From: Luteitalea sp. TBR-22
GTDB taxonomy: Bacteria; Acidobacteriota; Vicinamibacteria; Vicinamibacterales; Vicinamibacteraceae
Length of the DNA: 64,000 nucleotides
Direction: 5' to 3'
NCBI RefSeq assembly: GCF_016865485.1
Contig: NZ_AP024452.1
Span: forward strand, 1,820,501-1,884,500
Shown here: piece after piece, positions 45,591 through 53,718 of the stretch
Layout of the letters: the number at the start of each line of letters is the position of its first letter
How positions within the stretch are numbered: position 1 is the first letter of the stretch
Program-made: the position numbers and the translations under genes
The notes under the pieces: generated by a model
What the model was told of the DNA's origin: nothing
The model's input: only the letters and a program-made list of their open reading frames with translations
Databases searched by the model: none

Positions 45591-46945
45591 TCATCACGGG
45601 CACGCACCTGCCACGACGCACGTTCCTGCGCGGCCTCGGCGCCTCGATTGCGCTGCCGATGCTCGACGCCATGACGCCGGCCCTGGCGCGGGGTGCCCAG
45701 GCGGCGCGCGCCGCCGGACCGACCCGCCTGGTGTTCACGTACGTGCCCAACGGCGTGTCGATGACCGGCTGGACGCCGCAGGGCGCCGGCGCGGCCTTCG
45801 AGCTCTCGACGGTGCTCAAGCCGATGGCGGCGCACCGCGCCGACATGCTCGTGCTCACCGGGCTGGCGCAGAAGAACGGCATGGCGCTCGGCGACGGCGC
45901 CGGCGACCACGCCCGCGCCGCGGCGTCGTACCTCACCGGCGTGCACCCGAAGAAGACCGCCGGGGCCGACATCCAGAACGGCGTCTCCGCGGACCAGATT
46001 GCGGCGCAGGCCATCGGCACGCAGACGCGCTTCGCGTCGCTCGAGCTCGGCTGCGACGACTCGCGCACCGTCGGCAACTGCGACTCTGGGTACAGCTGCG
46101 CCTACACCAACAGCCTGGCGTGGCGCAGCGAGAGCGCGCCGATGCCGCCCGAGACCAACCCGCGGCTCGTCTTCGAGCGCCTGTTCGGCGCCGACGCCCA
46201 CCTCGACCCGGCGACGCGGCAGCGCCGCCTGCTGCACCGCCGCAGCATCCTCGACGTGGTGGGGGAGCGCACCAGGCAGCTGACCGGCACGCTCGGCGCC
46301 AGCGACCGCCGCAAGGTCGACGAGTACCTGCACGCGGTGCGCGAGATCGAGCGGCAGATCGAGGTCGCCGAGAGCGACACGCGCGACCTGCGGCCCGGCA
46401 TCGACAAGCCGACCGGCATCCCGGTGGCGTATGCCGACTACGTGAAGCTGATGTTCGACCTGCAGGTCGTCGCCTTCCAGACCGACCTGACCCGCGTCGT
46501 GACGATGATGATGGGCCGCGAGGGGTCGATGCGCACGTACCCGGAGATCGGCGTGCCCGACCCGCACCACCCGCTCACGCATCACCGCAACAACGCCGAC
46601 TGGATGAAGCGCGTCGAGCAGATCAACGTCTTCCACGCCGAGCTGTTCACGTACTTCCTCGACAAGATGAAGGCGACCCGCGACGGCGACGCGAGCCTGC
46701 TCGAGCGCTCGATGATCGTGTACGGCAGCGGCCTGAGCGACGGCAACCGCCACACCCACGACGACCTCCCGGTGCTGGTCGTCGGCCAGGGCAACGGCCT
46801 GCTGCGCACCGGCCGCCACGTGGTCTACGACAAGCAGACCCCGATGAACAACCTGTTCCTCACCCTGCTCGACGGCGTCGGCGTGAAGACCGAAACGCTC
46901 GGCGACAGCACAGGCGCGCTAGCTCACCTTACAGACGTCAGCTAG
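45587..46945 (+). CDS. DUF1552 family protein, Tat-exported
   Basis: 452 residues. LPRRTFLRGLGASIALPMLDAM is a twin-arginine signal. Family motifs: VFTYVPNGVSMTGWTP, MLVLTGLAQKNG, RAAASYLTGVHPKKTAGADI, DSGYSCAYTNSLAWRSES, YPEIGVPDPHHPLTHHRNN and YGSGLSDGNRHTHDDLPVL. It is distantly related to the alkaline phosphatase/sulfatase fold. Almost always paired with DUF1592 proteins; no biochemical function is established. Overlaps the upstream gene (ATGA), so the two are made together. Confidence 0.92.
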   Translation: MIITGTHLPRRTFLRGLGASIALPMLDAMTPALARGAQAARAAGPTRLVFTYVPNGVSMTGWTPQGAGAAFELSTVLKPMAAHRADMLVLTGLAQKNGMALGDGAGDHARAAASYLTGVHPKKTAGADIQNGVSADQIAAQAIGTQTRFASLELGCDDSRTVGNCDSGYSCAYTNSLAWRSESAPMPPETNPRLVFERLFGADAHLDPATRQRRLLHRRSILDVVGERTRQLTGTLGASDRRKVDEYLHAVREIERQIEVAESDTRDLRPGIDKPTGIPVAYADYVKLMFDLQVVAFQTDLTRVVTMMMGREGSMRTYPEIGVPDPHHPLTHHRNNADWMKRVEQINVFHAELFTYFLDKMKATRDGDASLLERSMIVYGSGLSDGNRHTHDDLPVLVVGQGNGLLRTGRHVVYDKQTPMNNLFLTLLDGVGVKTETLGDSTGALAHLTDVS

Positions 46946-46950
46946 CGCGA

Positions 46951-47142
46951 AGGTAAGAAGAGCAGAAGAGCAGAAGGAAAAAAGGCAGAGCGGGAAGGGC
47001 GAAGGCACCGCAAGGTCAAAGAAGGCCAAGAACAAAGGGGGCGATGCCGCCGTGGCGTCGGCCCTTCGTCCTTCGCCTTCTTCGTCCTTGCTCTTCCTTG
47101 GACCTTCCCGCTCTGCCTTCTGCTCTTCTACTCTTCTTACCT
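46951..47142. repeat. Inverted purine-rich element with 48/40-base arms
   Basis: The left arm (46951-46998, AGGTAAGAAGAGCAGAAGAG onward to GCGGGAAGG) and the right arm (47103-47142, its reverse complement lacking 8 bases) flank ~104 bases of GAAGG/CTTCG-rich DNA. It fills the gap between convergent genes and would form a very strong hairpin. A third copy of the arm begins the repeat at 37146. Confidence 0.9.
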
Positions 47143-47144
47143 TC

Positions 47145-47807
47145 CTACTTGCTCGCGAAGCAGTAGAACAGTCCCGCGCCGCCGGTCGCCACCAGGTTCG
47201 CCTGGCTGCAGCCGCGCGACGGATGGGCGGCGTTGAGCGAGGTCGGGGCCGCGCCGCCGCCCTGGCGGTCGAAGTGGCCCACCATCGCGCTGCCGGCGCC
47301 GTCGGTGCTGGCGGTCCAGTTGCTGCACGTGGTGCGGACGGCTTCACCCTCGACGAGCGTGCCGTTCTGGTTGCTGCCCGTCAGGATGTCGTGCTGGTTC
47401 GGCGTGTCGCCACGGCCGTTGACGACCTGGCCCTTCTCGTTGAGGGCCGTCTGCTTGGTCCAGAGCGGCGCCTCGCCATGCAGGTCGGCCAGGTCCTTGG
47501 CGACCATCTCGCCCTTGGCGTTGTACCAGGGACCCTTGCCGATGCGGTCCTTGGCGTGCACCGCCGGCCGGCCGTCCTCGGACGCGACGCTCAGGTATGC
47601 GTGCCAGTTCTTGTTGGTCGATCCGGCCGCCTTGGCCAGGGCCTGGCAGTGGGCGTCGGCGCCGCGGATGCCGCCGAGATCGGCGCCCTTGCCCGAGCCG
47701 ACCGACGTGATGAAGAACGACATCTGCGGCGACGCTTGTGCGTGCACCAGGACGGAACCTGCAGTCGCGATCGCCGCGACGAGCATCATCGGAATCATCT
47801 TTCGCAT
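47145..47807 (-). CDS. Secreted lectin/endostatin-like protein
   Basis: 220 residues with a signal peptide (MIPMMLVAAIATAGSVLVHAQ). The core resembles the C-type-lectin-like/DUF1554 group: MSFFITSVGSGKGADLGGIR, GADAHCQALAKAAGSTN, WHAYLSVASEDG, LTGSNQNGTLVEG, TCSNWTAS and GLFYCFASK. Four cysteines (ADAHC, TTCSNW, RGCSQ, FYCF) could form two disulfides. It probably binds a surface or matrix ligand outside the cell; ligand unknown. Confidence 0.75.
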   Translation of the reverse strand: MRKMIPMMLVAAIATAGSVLVHAQASPQMSFFITSVGSGKGADLGGIRGADAHCQALAKAAGSTNKNWHAYLSVASEDGRPAVHAKDRIGKGPWYNAKGEMVAKDLADLHGEAPLWTKQTALNEKGQVVNGRGDTPNQHDILTGSNQNGTLVEGEAVRTTCSNWTASTDGAGSAMVGHFDRQGGGAAPTSLNAAHPSRGCSQANLVATGGAGLFYCFASK

Positions 47808-47825
47808 GTGGCCTCCCGTGAGTTC

Positions 47826-47867
47826 CAGACGTCAAACGTCAAACGTCAAACGTCAAAGGTCAAACGT
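47826..47867. repeat. Heptamer array CAAACGT x6
   Basis: CAGACGT, CAAACGT x3, CAAAGGT, CAAACGT in strict 7-base steps. It lies upstream of the lectin-like gene start and 3 bases past the stop of the sorbosone-dehydrogenase-like gene. Confidence 0.93.
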
Positions 47868-47870
47868 TAC

Positions 47871-49106
47871 CTACGCGCCCTTGTAGCTGATCTTCCAGAG
47901 CGTCCCGTTGCCGTCCTCGACGACGAGCAGCGATCCGTCCTGCAACTGCGTGATGCCGACGGGCCGACCCCACACCTCGGGCTTGTCGGGACCGAGCATC
48001 CAGCCGGTGGCGAAGTCCTGATATTCGCCGGTCGGCTGCCCCTTCACGAACGGCACGTACACGATCTTGTACCCGGTGCGCGTGGCGGTTTCCGACGAAC
48101 CGCGCAGCGCCACGAAGGCACCGCTGCGGTAGGCCGCCGGGAAGGACTTGCCGGTGTAGAAGGTCATCAGCATCGCCGAGGAGTGCGACTCGAACAGCAC
48201 CTCGGGGGTCGCCGTCTTCTTGACCAGATCGGGCTGCTCTCCCTTGTAGCGCGGGTCCTCGTGGGGGCCGATGTAGGCATAGGGCCAGCCGAGGTGACGG
48301 CCCGGCACGACCTTGGCCATGAAGTCGGGCACGAGGCCGTCGCCGAGGCCGCCGCGCTCCTGCACGGTCACCCATGCCTCGCGGGTGGTCGGGTGGAAGG
48401 CCAGGCCGGTGCCGTTGCGCACGCCGGTGGCCACCACGGTGCGGCCGCTGCCATCGAGGTTGAACCTCAGCACGGTCGCGCGGAGCGGGTCCGGATCGGG
48501 CTTGATGTTGTCCCACGAGCCGACCGTGACGTAGAAGCCGCGGCCGTCCGGCGTGAGCGCGATGTTGCGCGTCCAGTGGCCGACCGGCCCGTTGGGGAGG
48601 TCGCACAGCTTGGTCGGCGCCGCCGACGCCTTGAGGTCGCCAGCCGCGTACGGGAACTTGACGACCTGATCGGTCGCGGCGACATAGAGCGCGCCCTTGC
48701 CGAACACGAGGCCGAACGGCTGCTTGAGGCCGGTGGCGAACTCGCTGCGCTCCCCGTCCTCGAACGTGCCGTTCTTGTCGCCGTCGCGGAGCACCCAGAT
48801 GCTGCCCGGGCCGGAATCGACCACGAAGATGTCGCCGTTGGGCGCCTGCACGGCGTTGCGCGGCCGCTTGAAGCCGCCCGACGCCACGACGGTGGCGGTG
48901 AAACCGGCAGGCAGGGTGAGCGAGGCGCCCTCGGGACGCGGCACGACCTTGGCCGGCACCTGGTGGTGTTCGGACGGGGCAGGCAGGTCGGCCGCGGTGA
49001 TCTTGTAGGTGCGTGGCGCGGTCGGCGATTGCGCCGCGACGACGGCGGCCAGCAGGGCGGCGGTGACGGTCGCCGTCGCCAGGCTGGTCAGGCGGATCAG
49101 GGACAT
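47871..49106 (-). CDS. Sorbosone dehydrogenase-like PQQ beta-propeller
   Basis: 411 residues from the ATG at 49106, with a signal peptide (TSLATATVTAALLAAVVAAQ). A six-bladed propeller of the glucose/sorbosone dehydrogenase family: RPRNAVQAPNGDIFVVDSGP, FATGLKQPFGLVFGKGALYV, ALTPDGRGFYVTVGSWD, NGTGLAFHPTTREAWVTVQE, LGWPYAYIGPHEDPRY and GRPVGITQLQDGSLLVVEDG. It would oxidise a sugar or aldehyde in the periplasm using PQQ. PQQ synthesis genes are not in this window. Confidence 0.88.
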   Translation of the reverse strand: MSLIRLTSLATATVTAALLAAVVAAQSPTAPRTYKITAADLPAPSEHHQVPAKVVPRPEGASLTLPAGFTATVVASGGFKRPRNAVQAPNGDIFVVDSGPGSIWVLRDGDKNGTFEDGERSEFATGLKQPFGLVFGKGALYVAATDQVVKFPYAAGDLKASAAPTKLCDLPNGPVGHWTRNIALTPDGRGFYVTVGSWDNIKPDPDPLRATVLRFNLDGSGRTVVATGVRNGTGLAFHPTTREAWVTVQERGGLGDGLVPDFMAKVVPGRHLGWPYAYIGPHEDPRYKGEQPDLVKKTATPEVLFESHSSAMLMTFYTGKSFPAAYRSGAFVALRGSSETATRTGYKIVYVPFVKGQPTGEYQDFATGWMLGPDKPEVWGRPVGITQLQDGSLLVVEDGNGTLWKISYKGA

Positions 49107-49137
49107 GGAGGTCGCTCCGGGAAATGGGACCCGCGCA

Positions 49138-50367
49138 TCATATACGGGCGCGGCGGTCGAGCAGGAACGTGCGCACGGTGTCGTCACTCGACAGGCCGGC
49201 GGCGCGCGCATAGGCCTCGCGGGCCTCGGGCGCCCGTCCCTGGCGGGCCAGCAGGTGCGCACGCAAGGCCCACCATGGCTGATACTGCGCCGTCCGATCC
49301 GTGGGGAGCGCGTCCAGCGCCGCGAGCGCCTCCTCGACACTCCGTGCCTCGGCGATGGCCGCGGCGCGGCTCACGAGCACGCCGAGGGCCGGCGTCAGCG
49401 TGGCCAGCGCGTCGTGCAGCTGCGCGATCGCCATCCAGGGCACCTGTCCCGTGACGCGACGGGAGGCATGGGCGGACTGGATCGCCGCCTCGATCTGGTA
49501 GGGACCCGGCGCGTGCAGGGCGGCGGCCGCGGCCAGGTGCTGCTCGGCCTCGTCGATCAGGGCGGCATCCCAGCACGACGCGTCCTGCTCGGCCAACGGC
49601 ACGAATCGCCCTCGGGCGTCGCGTCGGGCGGCACGTCGGGCGTGGCTGTGCAGCATGAGGGCGAGCAGGCCCCTGGCTTCGGCGGCCTCAGGGAGCAGGG
49701 ACACGAGGACGCGAGCCAGCCAGAGGGCTTCCTCGGCCAGGTCGTGCCACCGTTCGGCGCCGCTGACCACTTCGTCCCACGCCACGCCGAACGCCGCATA
49801 GATCGCCTCGAGGACGTCGCCGAGGCGCTCGGGGAGCGCGTCGCGGTCTGGCACCGCGAAGGGCAGGCCGGCCTGGCGGATCCTGGTCTTGGCCCGCACC
49901 AGCCGCTTGGACATCGTGGCAGGCGTGACCAGGAACGCCGACGACAGGCGTGCGGCGTCCAGGCCGAGCACCACCTGCAGCATCAGGGGGGCGCGGACCG
50001 CCGGATCGATGGCCGGGTGCGCGCAGATGAAGAGCAGCGAGAGGCGGTCGTCCGGGACAGGCGCGGCGTCCGCGACACGGCCGAGCGCGTCGAGGTGGGC
50101 CACCACAGGTGCGGCCTCCTCGCGCGTGCGCTGGCGACGGTGCGCGCTGATCAGCGAGCGTCGCGCGGCGGTCAGCAGCCACGCATCGGGATTGTCGGGC
50201 ACGCCGCGGCCGGGCCACGTTCGCAGGGCTGCGTGGAACGCATCGGCGAGCGCATCCTCGGCCGCCCCGACATCGCGCGTCCGCGAGGCCAGGTACGAGA
50301 GCAGACGGCCGTAGGAGTGGCGCGCCGCCTGCTCGGCGGCACGCCGGCTCCGCTCCTCCTGTGTCAC
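49138..50367 (-). CDS. ECF sigma factor with large C-terminal domain (ECF42/DUF6596 type)
   Basis: 409 residues from a GTG at 50367 that overlaps the YciI stop (GTGA). Region 2 is DALADAFHAALRTWPGRGVP and NPDAWLLTAARRSLISAHRR; region 4 is APLMLQVVLGLDAARLSSAFLVTPATMSKRLVRAKTRIR. The C-terminal ~220 residues form a helical, TPR-like DUF6596 domain (YAAFGVAWDEVVSG, PYQIEAAIQSAHA). ECF42 factors lack classical anti-sigma factors and are paired with DGPF proteins, exactly the arrangement here. Target promoters are not known. Confidence 0.9.
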   Translation of the reverse strand: MTQEERSRRAAEQAARHSYGRLLSYLASRTRDVGAAEDALADAFHAALRTWPGRGVPDNPDAWLLTAARRSLISAHRRQRTREEAAPVVAHLDALGRVADAAPVPDDRLSLLFICAHPAIDPAVRAPLMLQVVLGLDAARLSSAFLVTPATMSKRLVRAKTRIRQAGLPFAVPDRDALPERLGDVLEAIYAAFGVAWDEVVSGAERWHDLAEEALWLARVLVSLLPEAAEARGLLALMLHSHARRAARRDARGRFVPLAEQDASCWDAALIDEAEQHLAAAAALHAPGPYQIEAAIQSAHASRRVTGQVPWMAIAQLHDALATLTPALGVLVSRAAAIAEARSVEEALAALDALPTDRTAQYQPWWALRAHLLARQGRAPEAREAYARAAGLSSDDTVRTFLLDRRARI

Positions 50368-50720
50368 CGCGGCATCGGCGGCAGCACCGGCCGCACTTCG
50401 ACGGCGGCCACCGCGGCCGCAGGCGCCCGCGCCGCCCACTGGAGGGCCTCGTCGAGGGACGGCACGTCGATCACGAAGTAGCCGCCCAGTTGTTCCTTGG
50501 TGTCGGCAAACGGCCCGTCCTGCACGTGGCGGTGGCCCTCGCGGATCCGCACGGTGGTCGCCGTCGCCGGCGGCAACAGGCCGGCGCCCGAGACCACGAT
50601 GCCTGCCCCGTTGATCGTGTCCAGGAAGGCCGACCAGGCGCCCCAGTAAGCCGGCGCTTCCGGCCCGTCTCGACGGGCGAACTCGGTGTCGGGTTCGTAG
50701 AACATCAGCATGTACTTCAT
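50364..50720 (-). CDS. YciI/DGPF-family protein, partner of the ECF sigma factor
   Basis: 118 residues from the ATG at 50720, which follows GAGGACGGCG. The fold is YCII-related: MKYMLMFYEPDTEF, VVSGAGLLPPATATTVRI, DGPFADTKEQLGGYFVID and the late AAVEVRPVLP. The DGPF motif is intact. Such proteins are co-encoded with ECF42 sigma factors and are thought to work with them, by an unproven mechanism. Cytoplasmic. Coupled by the GTGA overlap. Confidence 0.92.
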   Translation of the reverse strand: MKYMLMFYEPDTEFARRDGPEAPAYWGAWSAFLDTINGAGIVVSGAGLLPPATATTVRIREGHRHVQDGPFADTKEQLGGYFVIDVPSLDEALQWAARAPAAAVAAVEVRPVLPPMPR

Positions 50721-50892
50721 CGCCGTCCTCCGCGCGCGGGCCATGGCTCGCGCGCCCTCGGGACCGGTCCATCCGGTCCACACCGACGTGACGCGCGAGC
50801 GGCGGCCATTTGGACAGGCACCGCTTCTGCCGGCGCATGGCCGAGCGTCGGCTCGCCCCCGGCGCTGGACGCCCGACACGGCCGCTGCTAAA

Positions 50893-50905
50893 TTAACACC
50901 GTTAA
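50893..50905. promoter_or_regulatory. Operator in front of the TetR gene
   Basis: A perfect palindrome, TTAAC-ACC-GTTAA, ends two bases before the TetR start codon. A second copy with the same half-sites lies at 51634-51648 upstream of the ABC genes. A TAAATT at 50889-50894 could be the -10, leaving almost no leader. Autoregulation is inferred. Confidence 0.72.
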
Positions 50906-50907
50906 GC

Positions 50908-51528
50908 ATGGGGATCGCCGAGCGTCGTCAGCGCCAGAAGGCACAGGTCCGCCAGGAGATCCTGACGGCGGCGCGCGCGATGTTCGCCGAGGAGGGCTTC
51001 GAGGCGGTGACCATGCGGAAGCTGGCGGCCCGCATCGAGTACTCGCCGACGGCGATCTACCTGCACTTCAAGGACAAGCACGCGGTGCTCGAGGCCGTGT
51101 GCGAGGAGACGTTCGGCCAGCTCGCCGAGCGGCTCGCCAAGCTGGCGGCCAAGGGGTTGCCGCCGCTCGAGTTCCTGCGGGAGGGGCTGCGCCTGTACGT
51201 GCAGTTCGGCCTGCAGCACCCGTCCGACTACACGCTGACCTTCACGATGCGCACGGGCAAGGACGAGGCCTCACCCGAGGCCTTCTCGACGTCGGCCGGC
51301 TTCCGGGCCTTCGACTACCTGCGCCAGGCGCTCCGCGGGTGCATCGCCTCGGGCGACCTCCCGCCGATTGACGTCGACGTCGCCGCGCAGTCGCTCTGGG
51401 CGGCCACCCACGGCATCGTCTCGTTGCTCATCGCGCACGGCGGGCTGTTCCCGTTCGTCTCCCGCAAGAAGCTCGTCGACCACACCCTCGACACGATGAT
51501 CGCCGGCCTGCAGGCCTCGGCCCGCTGA
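50908..51528 (+). CDS. TetR-family transcriptional repressor
   Basis: 206 residues from the ATG at 50908. The helix-turn-helix region is RQEILTAARAMFAEEGFEAVTMRKLAARIEYSPTAIYLHF in family terms (residues ~14-54). The C-terminal ligand domain is all-helical (LREGLRLYVQFGLQHPSDY, VAAQSLWAATHGIVSLLIA). The start lies just behind a palindromic TTAAC-N3-GTTAA operator, and a second operator overlaps the promoter of the downstream ABC export genes. It probably represses both itself and the exporter until a toxic compound binds. Confidence 0.92.
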   Translation: MGIAERRQRQKAQVRQEILTAARAMFAEEGFEAVTMRKLAARIEYSPTAIYLHFKDKHAVLEAVCEETFGQLAERLAKLAAKGLPPLEFLREGLRLYVQFGLQHPSDYTLTFTMRTGKDEASPEAFSTSAGFRAFDYLRQALRGCIASGDLPPIDVDVAAQSLWAATHGIVSLLIAHGGLFPFVSRKKLVDHTLDTMIAGLQASAR

Positions 51529-51621
51529 GCCCCGACGGCGGGCACACCCCGCGCCGCCGCCCCCCTCGGTCGCCGACCGACCGCCGCCTGCCCAGTGCCG
51601 CCTGCCGACCGTCGATCTCGG

Positions 51622-51659
51622 TTGACACGCCGTCTTAACGTTGTTAAGTTAACAGTGTT
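51622..51659 (+). promoter_or_regulatory. Promoter with embedded TetR operator, ABC export genes
   Basis: A -35 TTGACA (51622-51627) and a 17-base spacer lead to a weak -10 TAAGTT (51645-51650). The palindrome CTTAAC-GTT-GTTAAG (51634-51648) lies between and over the -10, followed by a further half-site (GTTAAC, AGTGTT). A bound repressor would block RNA polymerase. Confidence 0.75.
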
Positions 51660-51718
51660 CATATTGTGAGGAACGTTCCGACAAGGAACGACGTCTCAAC
51701 CGCTGGAGCTCGCCGCCG

Positions 51719-52843
51719 ATGCCGTCCCTCGCCCTTCGCAACCTGCTGCACGACCGAATGCGGTTCGTGGTGACCCTCACGGGCATCGTGTTCTCGGTCG
51801 TCCTCTCGGCGATCCAGCTCGGGCTGTTCGTGGGCTTCACCCGCGCCACCTCCGACGTGATCACCCACGCCGGCGCCGACGTCTGGGTGATGTCGCGCGG
51901 GGTCGGCAACCTCGAGAATGGCGTCGCCTTCCCCGAGCAGCGCGCCTACCAGGTCCAGGCGCTCGACGGCGTCCAGGCGGTGCAGAAGCACCTGGTGGCA
52001 TTCGGCCAGTGGAAGCGGCCCGACGGCGCCGAGGAGGGCTGCCTGCTGATCGGCGTCGACCTGGCCGGCGCCATGGGCCTGCCCTGGAACCTCGTCGAGG
52101 GCTCGGCCGCGGCGCTGGCCGAGCCGGATGGCGTCATCGTCGACGAGCTCTACAAGTCCAAGCTCGGGGTGTCGCGGATCGGCGAGACCTTCGAGATCCG
52201 CGGGCACCGGGTGCGCGTGGTGGGCTTCACGCGCGGCATCCGCACCTTCACCACCGCGCCCCCGGTCTTCGTGTCCTTCAAGCGCGCACAGGACTACGCC
52301 GGCATCCGCGCCGACCAGGCGTTGTACCTGCTGGTCAAGGCCGCCCCGGGCACCGACCCCGACGCGCTCGCGGCGCGCATCACCGGACGCGTGCCCGACG
52401 TGACGGCGCTGTCGACCCGCGCCTGGGGGAAGAAGCAGCAGGACTACTGGATGTTCGGCACCGGCGCCGGGATCACGGTGCTGATTGCCGCCGGGCTCGG
52501 CCTGCTCGTCGGCGTGGTCGTCGTGGCCCAGACCATCTACGCCGCCACCGTCGATCACATCCGCGAGTACGGCACGCTCAAGGCGATGGGCGCGACCAAC
52601 GGCTACATCTACCGGGTGATCGTCCGGCAGGCGGCGATCAGCGGCCTCATCGGCTACGGCGTGGCGATGCTGGTCGCCGCCGCGGTCTCGCGCGCGTCGC
52701 TGGCAGGCACCACGGCGATCATCCTGCCGACGTCGCTGTCGCTCGGCCTGTTCGTGCTGACGCTCGGCATGTGCGTGAGCGCCTCGATGGTCTCGATCAA
52801 CAAGGTGACGCGCATCGACCCGGCGATGGTCTTCAAGGGGTGA
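51719..52843 (+). CDS. ABC transporter permease, DevC/MacB type
   Basis: 374 residues, four membrane segments: an N-terminal one (FVVTLTGIVFSVVLSAIQLGLFVGF), a large periplasmic domain (~45-245) and three C-terminal ones (GAGITVLIAAGLGLLVGVVVVA, AISGLIGYGVAMLVAAAVS, LSLGLFVLTLGMCVSASM). The sequence SLALRNLLHDRMRF and the EYGTLKAMGATNGYIYRV coupling loop match the heterocyst exporter DevC. With the ATPase and the membrane-fusion protein it should form a mechanotransmission-type exporter. Controlled by the TetR operator upstream. Confidence 0.9.
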   Translation: MPSLALRNLLHDRMRFVVTLTGIVFSVVLSAIQLGLFVGFTRATSDVITHAGADVWVMSRGVGNLENGVAFPEQRAYQVQALDGVQAVQKHLVAFGQWKRPDGAEEGCLLIGVDLAGAMGLPWNLVEGSAAALAEPDGVIVDELYKSKLGVSRIGETFEIRGHRVRVVGFTRGIRTFTTAPPVFVSFKRAQDYAGIRADQALYLLVKAAPGTDPDALAARITGRVPDVTALSTRAWGKKQQDYWMFGTGAGITVLIAAGLGLLVGVVVVAQTIYAATVDHIREYGTLKAMGATNGYIYRVIVRQAAISGLIGYGVAMLVAAAVSRASLAGTTAIILPTSLSLGLFVLTLGMCVSASMVSINKVTRIDPAMVFKG

Positions 52844-52854
52844 GGGAACCAGGC

Positions 52855-53562
52855 ATGACGACACCGGCAATCGAGGCGCGGCAGGTGAAGAAGTCCTACG
52901 GTGATGGCGACACGGCGGTGCACGCCTTGCGGGGCGTCGACCTCGACGTGTCGGGCGGCGAGGTGCTGCTGATGATGGGGCCGTCGGGCTCGGGCAAGAC
53001 GACGCTGCTGTCCATCATGGGCGGCATCCTGCGGGCCTCGTCGGGCAGCGTGCGCATCGCCGGCACCGAGATCGTCGGCCTGCCGGAGCGCGAGCTGCCG
53101 GCGATCCGGCTGCGCCACATCGGGTTCGTGTTCCAGGGGTTCAACCTGTTCCCGGCCCTGACGGCGGTCGAGAACGTGGCGATCGCCCTCGACCTGCGGG
53201 GCATCCGCGGCAAGCCGGCGCTGCAGCGCGCCCACGACGCCCTCGCGTCGGTGGGCATGGCCGACCGCGCCCATCATCGCCCGGCGGATCTCTCTGGCGG
53301 CCAGAAGCAGCGCGTGGCGATCGCCCGCGCGCTGGTCGGCGAGCCGGCGATCCTGCTGGCCGACGAGCCGACCGCCGCTCTCGATCACACGTCGGGCGAA
53401 CTGGTGCTCGGCCTGTTGCGCACCGTGGCGACGCAGCACGGCCGCGCGGTGGTGCTGGTCACGCACGACCCGCGCACCCTGCCGTACGCCGATCGGATCG
53501 TCCACATCGAGGACGGACGGCTCCGCGCACACGAGGACATCGCGGCAGGGCGGGTGGCATAG
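52855..53562 (+). CDS. ABC transporter ATPase, DevA/MacB type
   Basis: 235 residues from the ATG at 52855, 11 bases after the permease stop. Walker A GPSGSGKTT, Q-loop FVFQGFNLFPALTAVENV, signature LSGGQKQRVAIARAL, Walker B ILLADEPTAALD, H-loop VTHDPR. It powers the permease. A ~90-base stretch of heptamer DNA separates it from the membrane-fusion gene of the same cluster. Confidence 0.95.
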   Translation: MTTPAIEARQVKKSYGDGDTAVHALRGVDLDVSGGEVLLMMGPSGSGKTTLLSIMGGILRASSGSVRIAGTEIVGLPERELPAIRLRHIGFVFQGFNLFPALTAVENVAIALDLRGIRGKPALQRAHDALASVGMADRAHHRPADLSGGQKQRVAIARALVGEPAILLADEPTAALDHTSGELVLGLLRTVATQHGRAVVLVTHDPRTLPYADRIVHIEDGRLRAHEDIAAGRVA

Positions 53563-53565
53563 CTC

Positions 53566-53690
53566 TGAGTGCCGAACACCGAGCGCCCAACGCCGAACAT
53601 CGAACGCCGACGCCGAATGGCGCACTGGACTGATCACTCGCGGCTGCCCGGGACGGACTGCCGACTGCCGACTGCCGACTGCCGACGGCC
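53566..53690. repeat. Two heptamer arrays inside the ABC operon
   Basis: The first array (53566-53621) has eight units (CGAACAC, CGAGCGC, CCAACGC, CGAACAT, CGAACGC and others). The second (53656-53690) has four perfect GACTGCC units and one GACGGCC. They occupy most of the 156-base gap between the ATPase and fusion-protein genes; the latter keeps its own GGAGGA ribosome site beyond the arrays. Confidence 0.92.
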
Positions 53691-53718
53691 GGCCCCCTGG
53701 ATCTGGAGGAGAACTGCC

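Noticed and set aside
46951-47142. Insertion sequence or transposon remnant with coding capacity
   Set aside because: The inverted arms look mobile-like, but the ~100-base interior encodes nothing and no transposase is present nearby.
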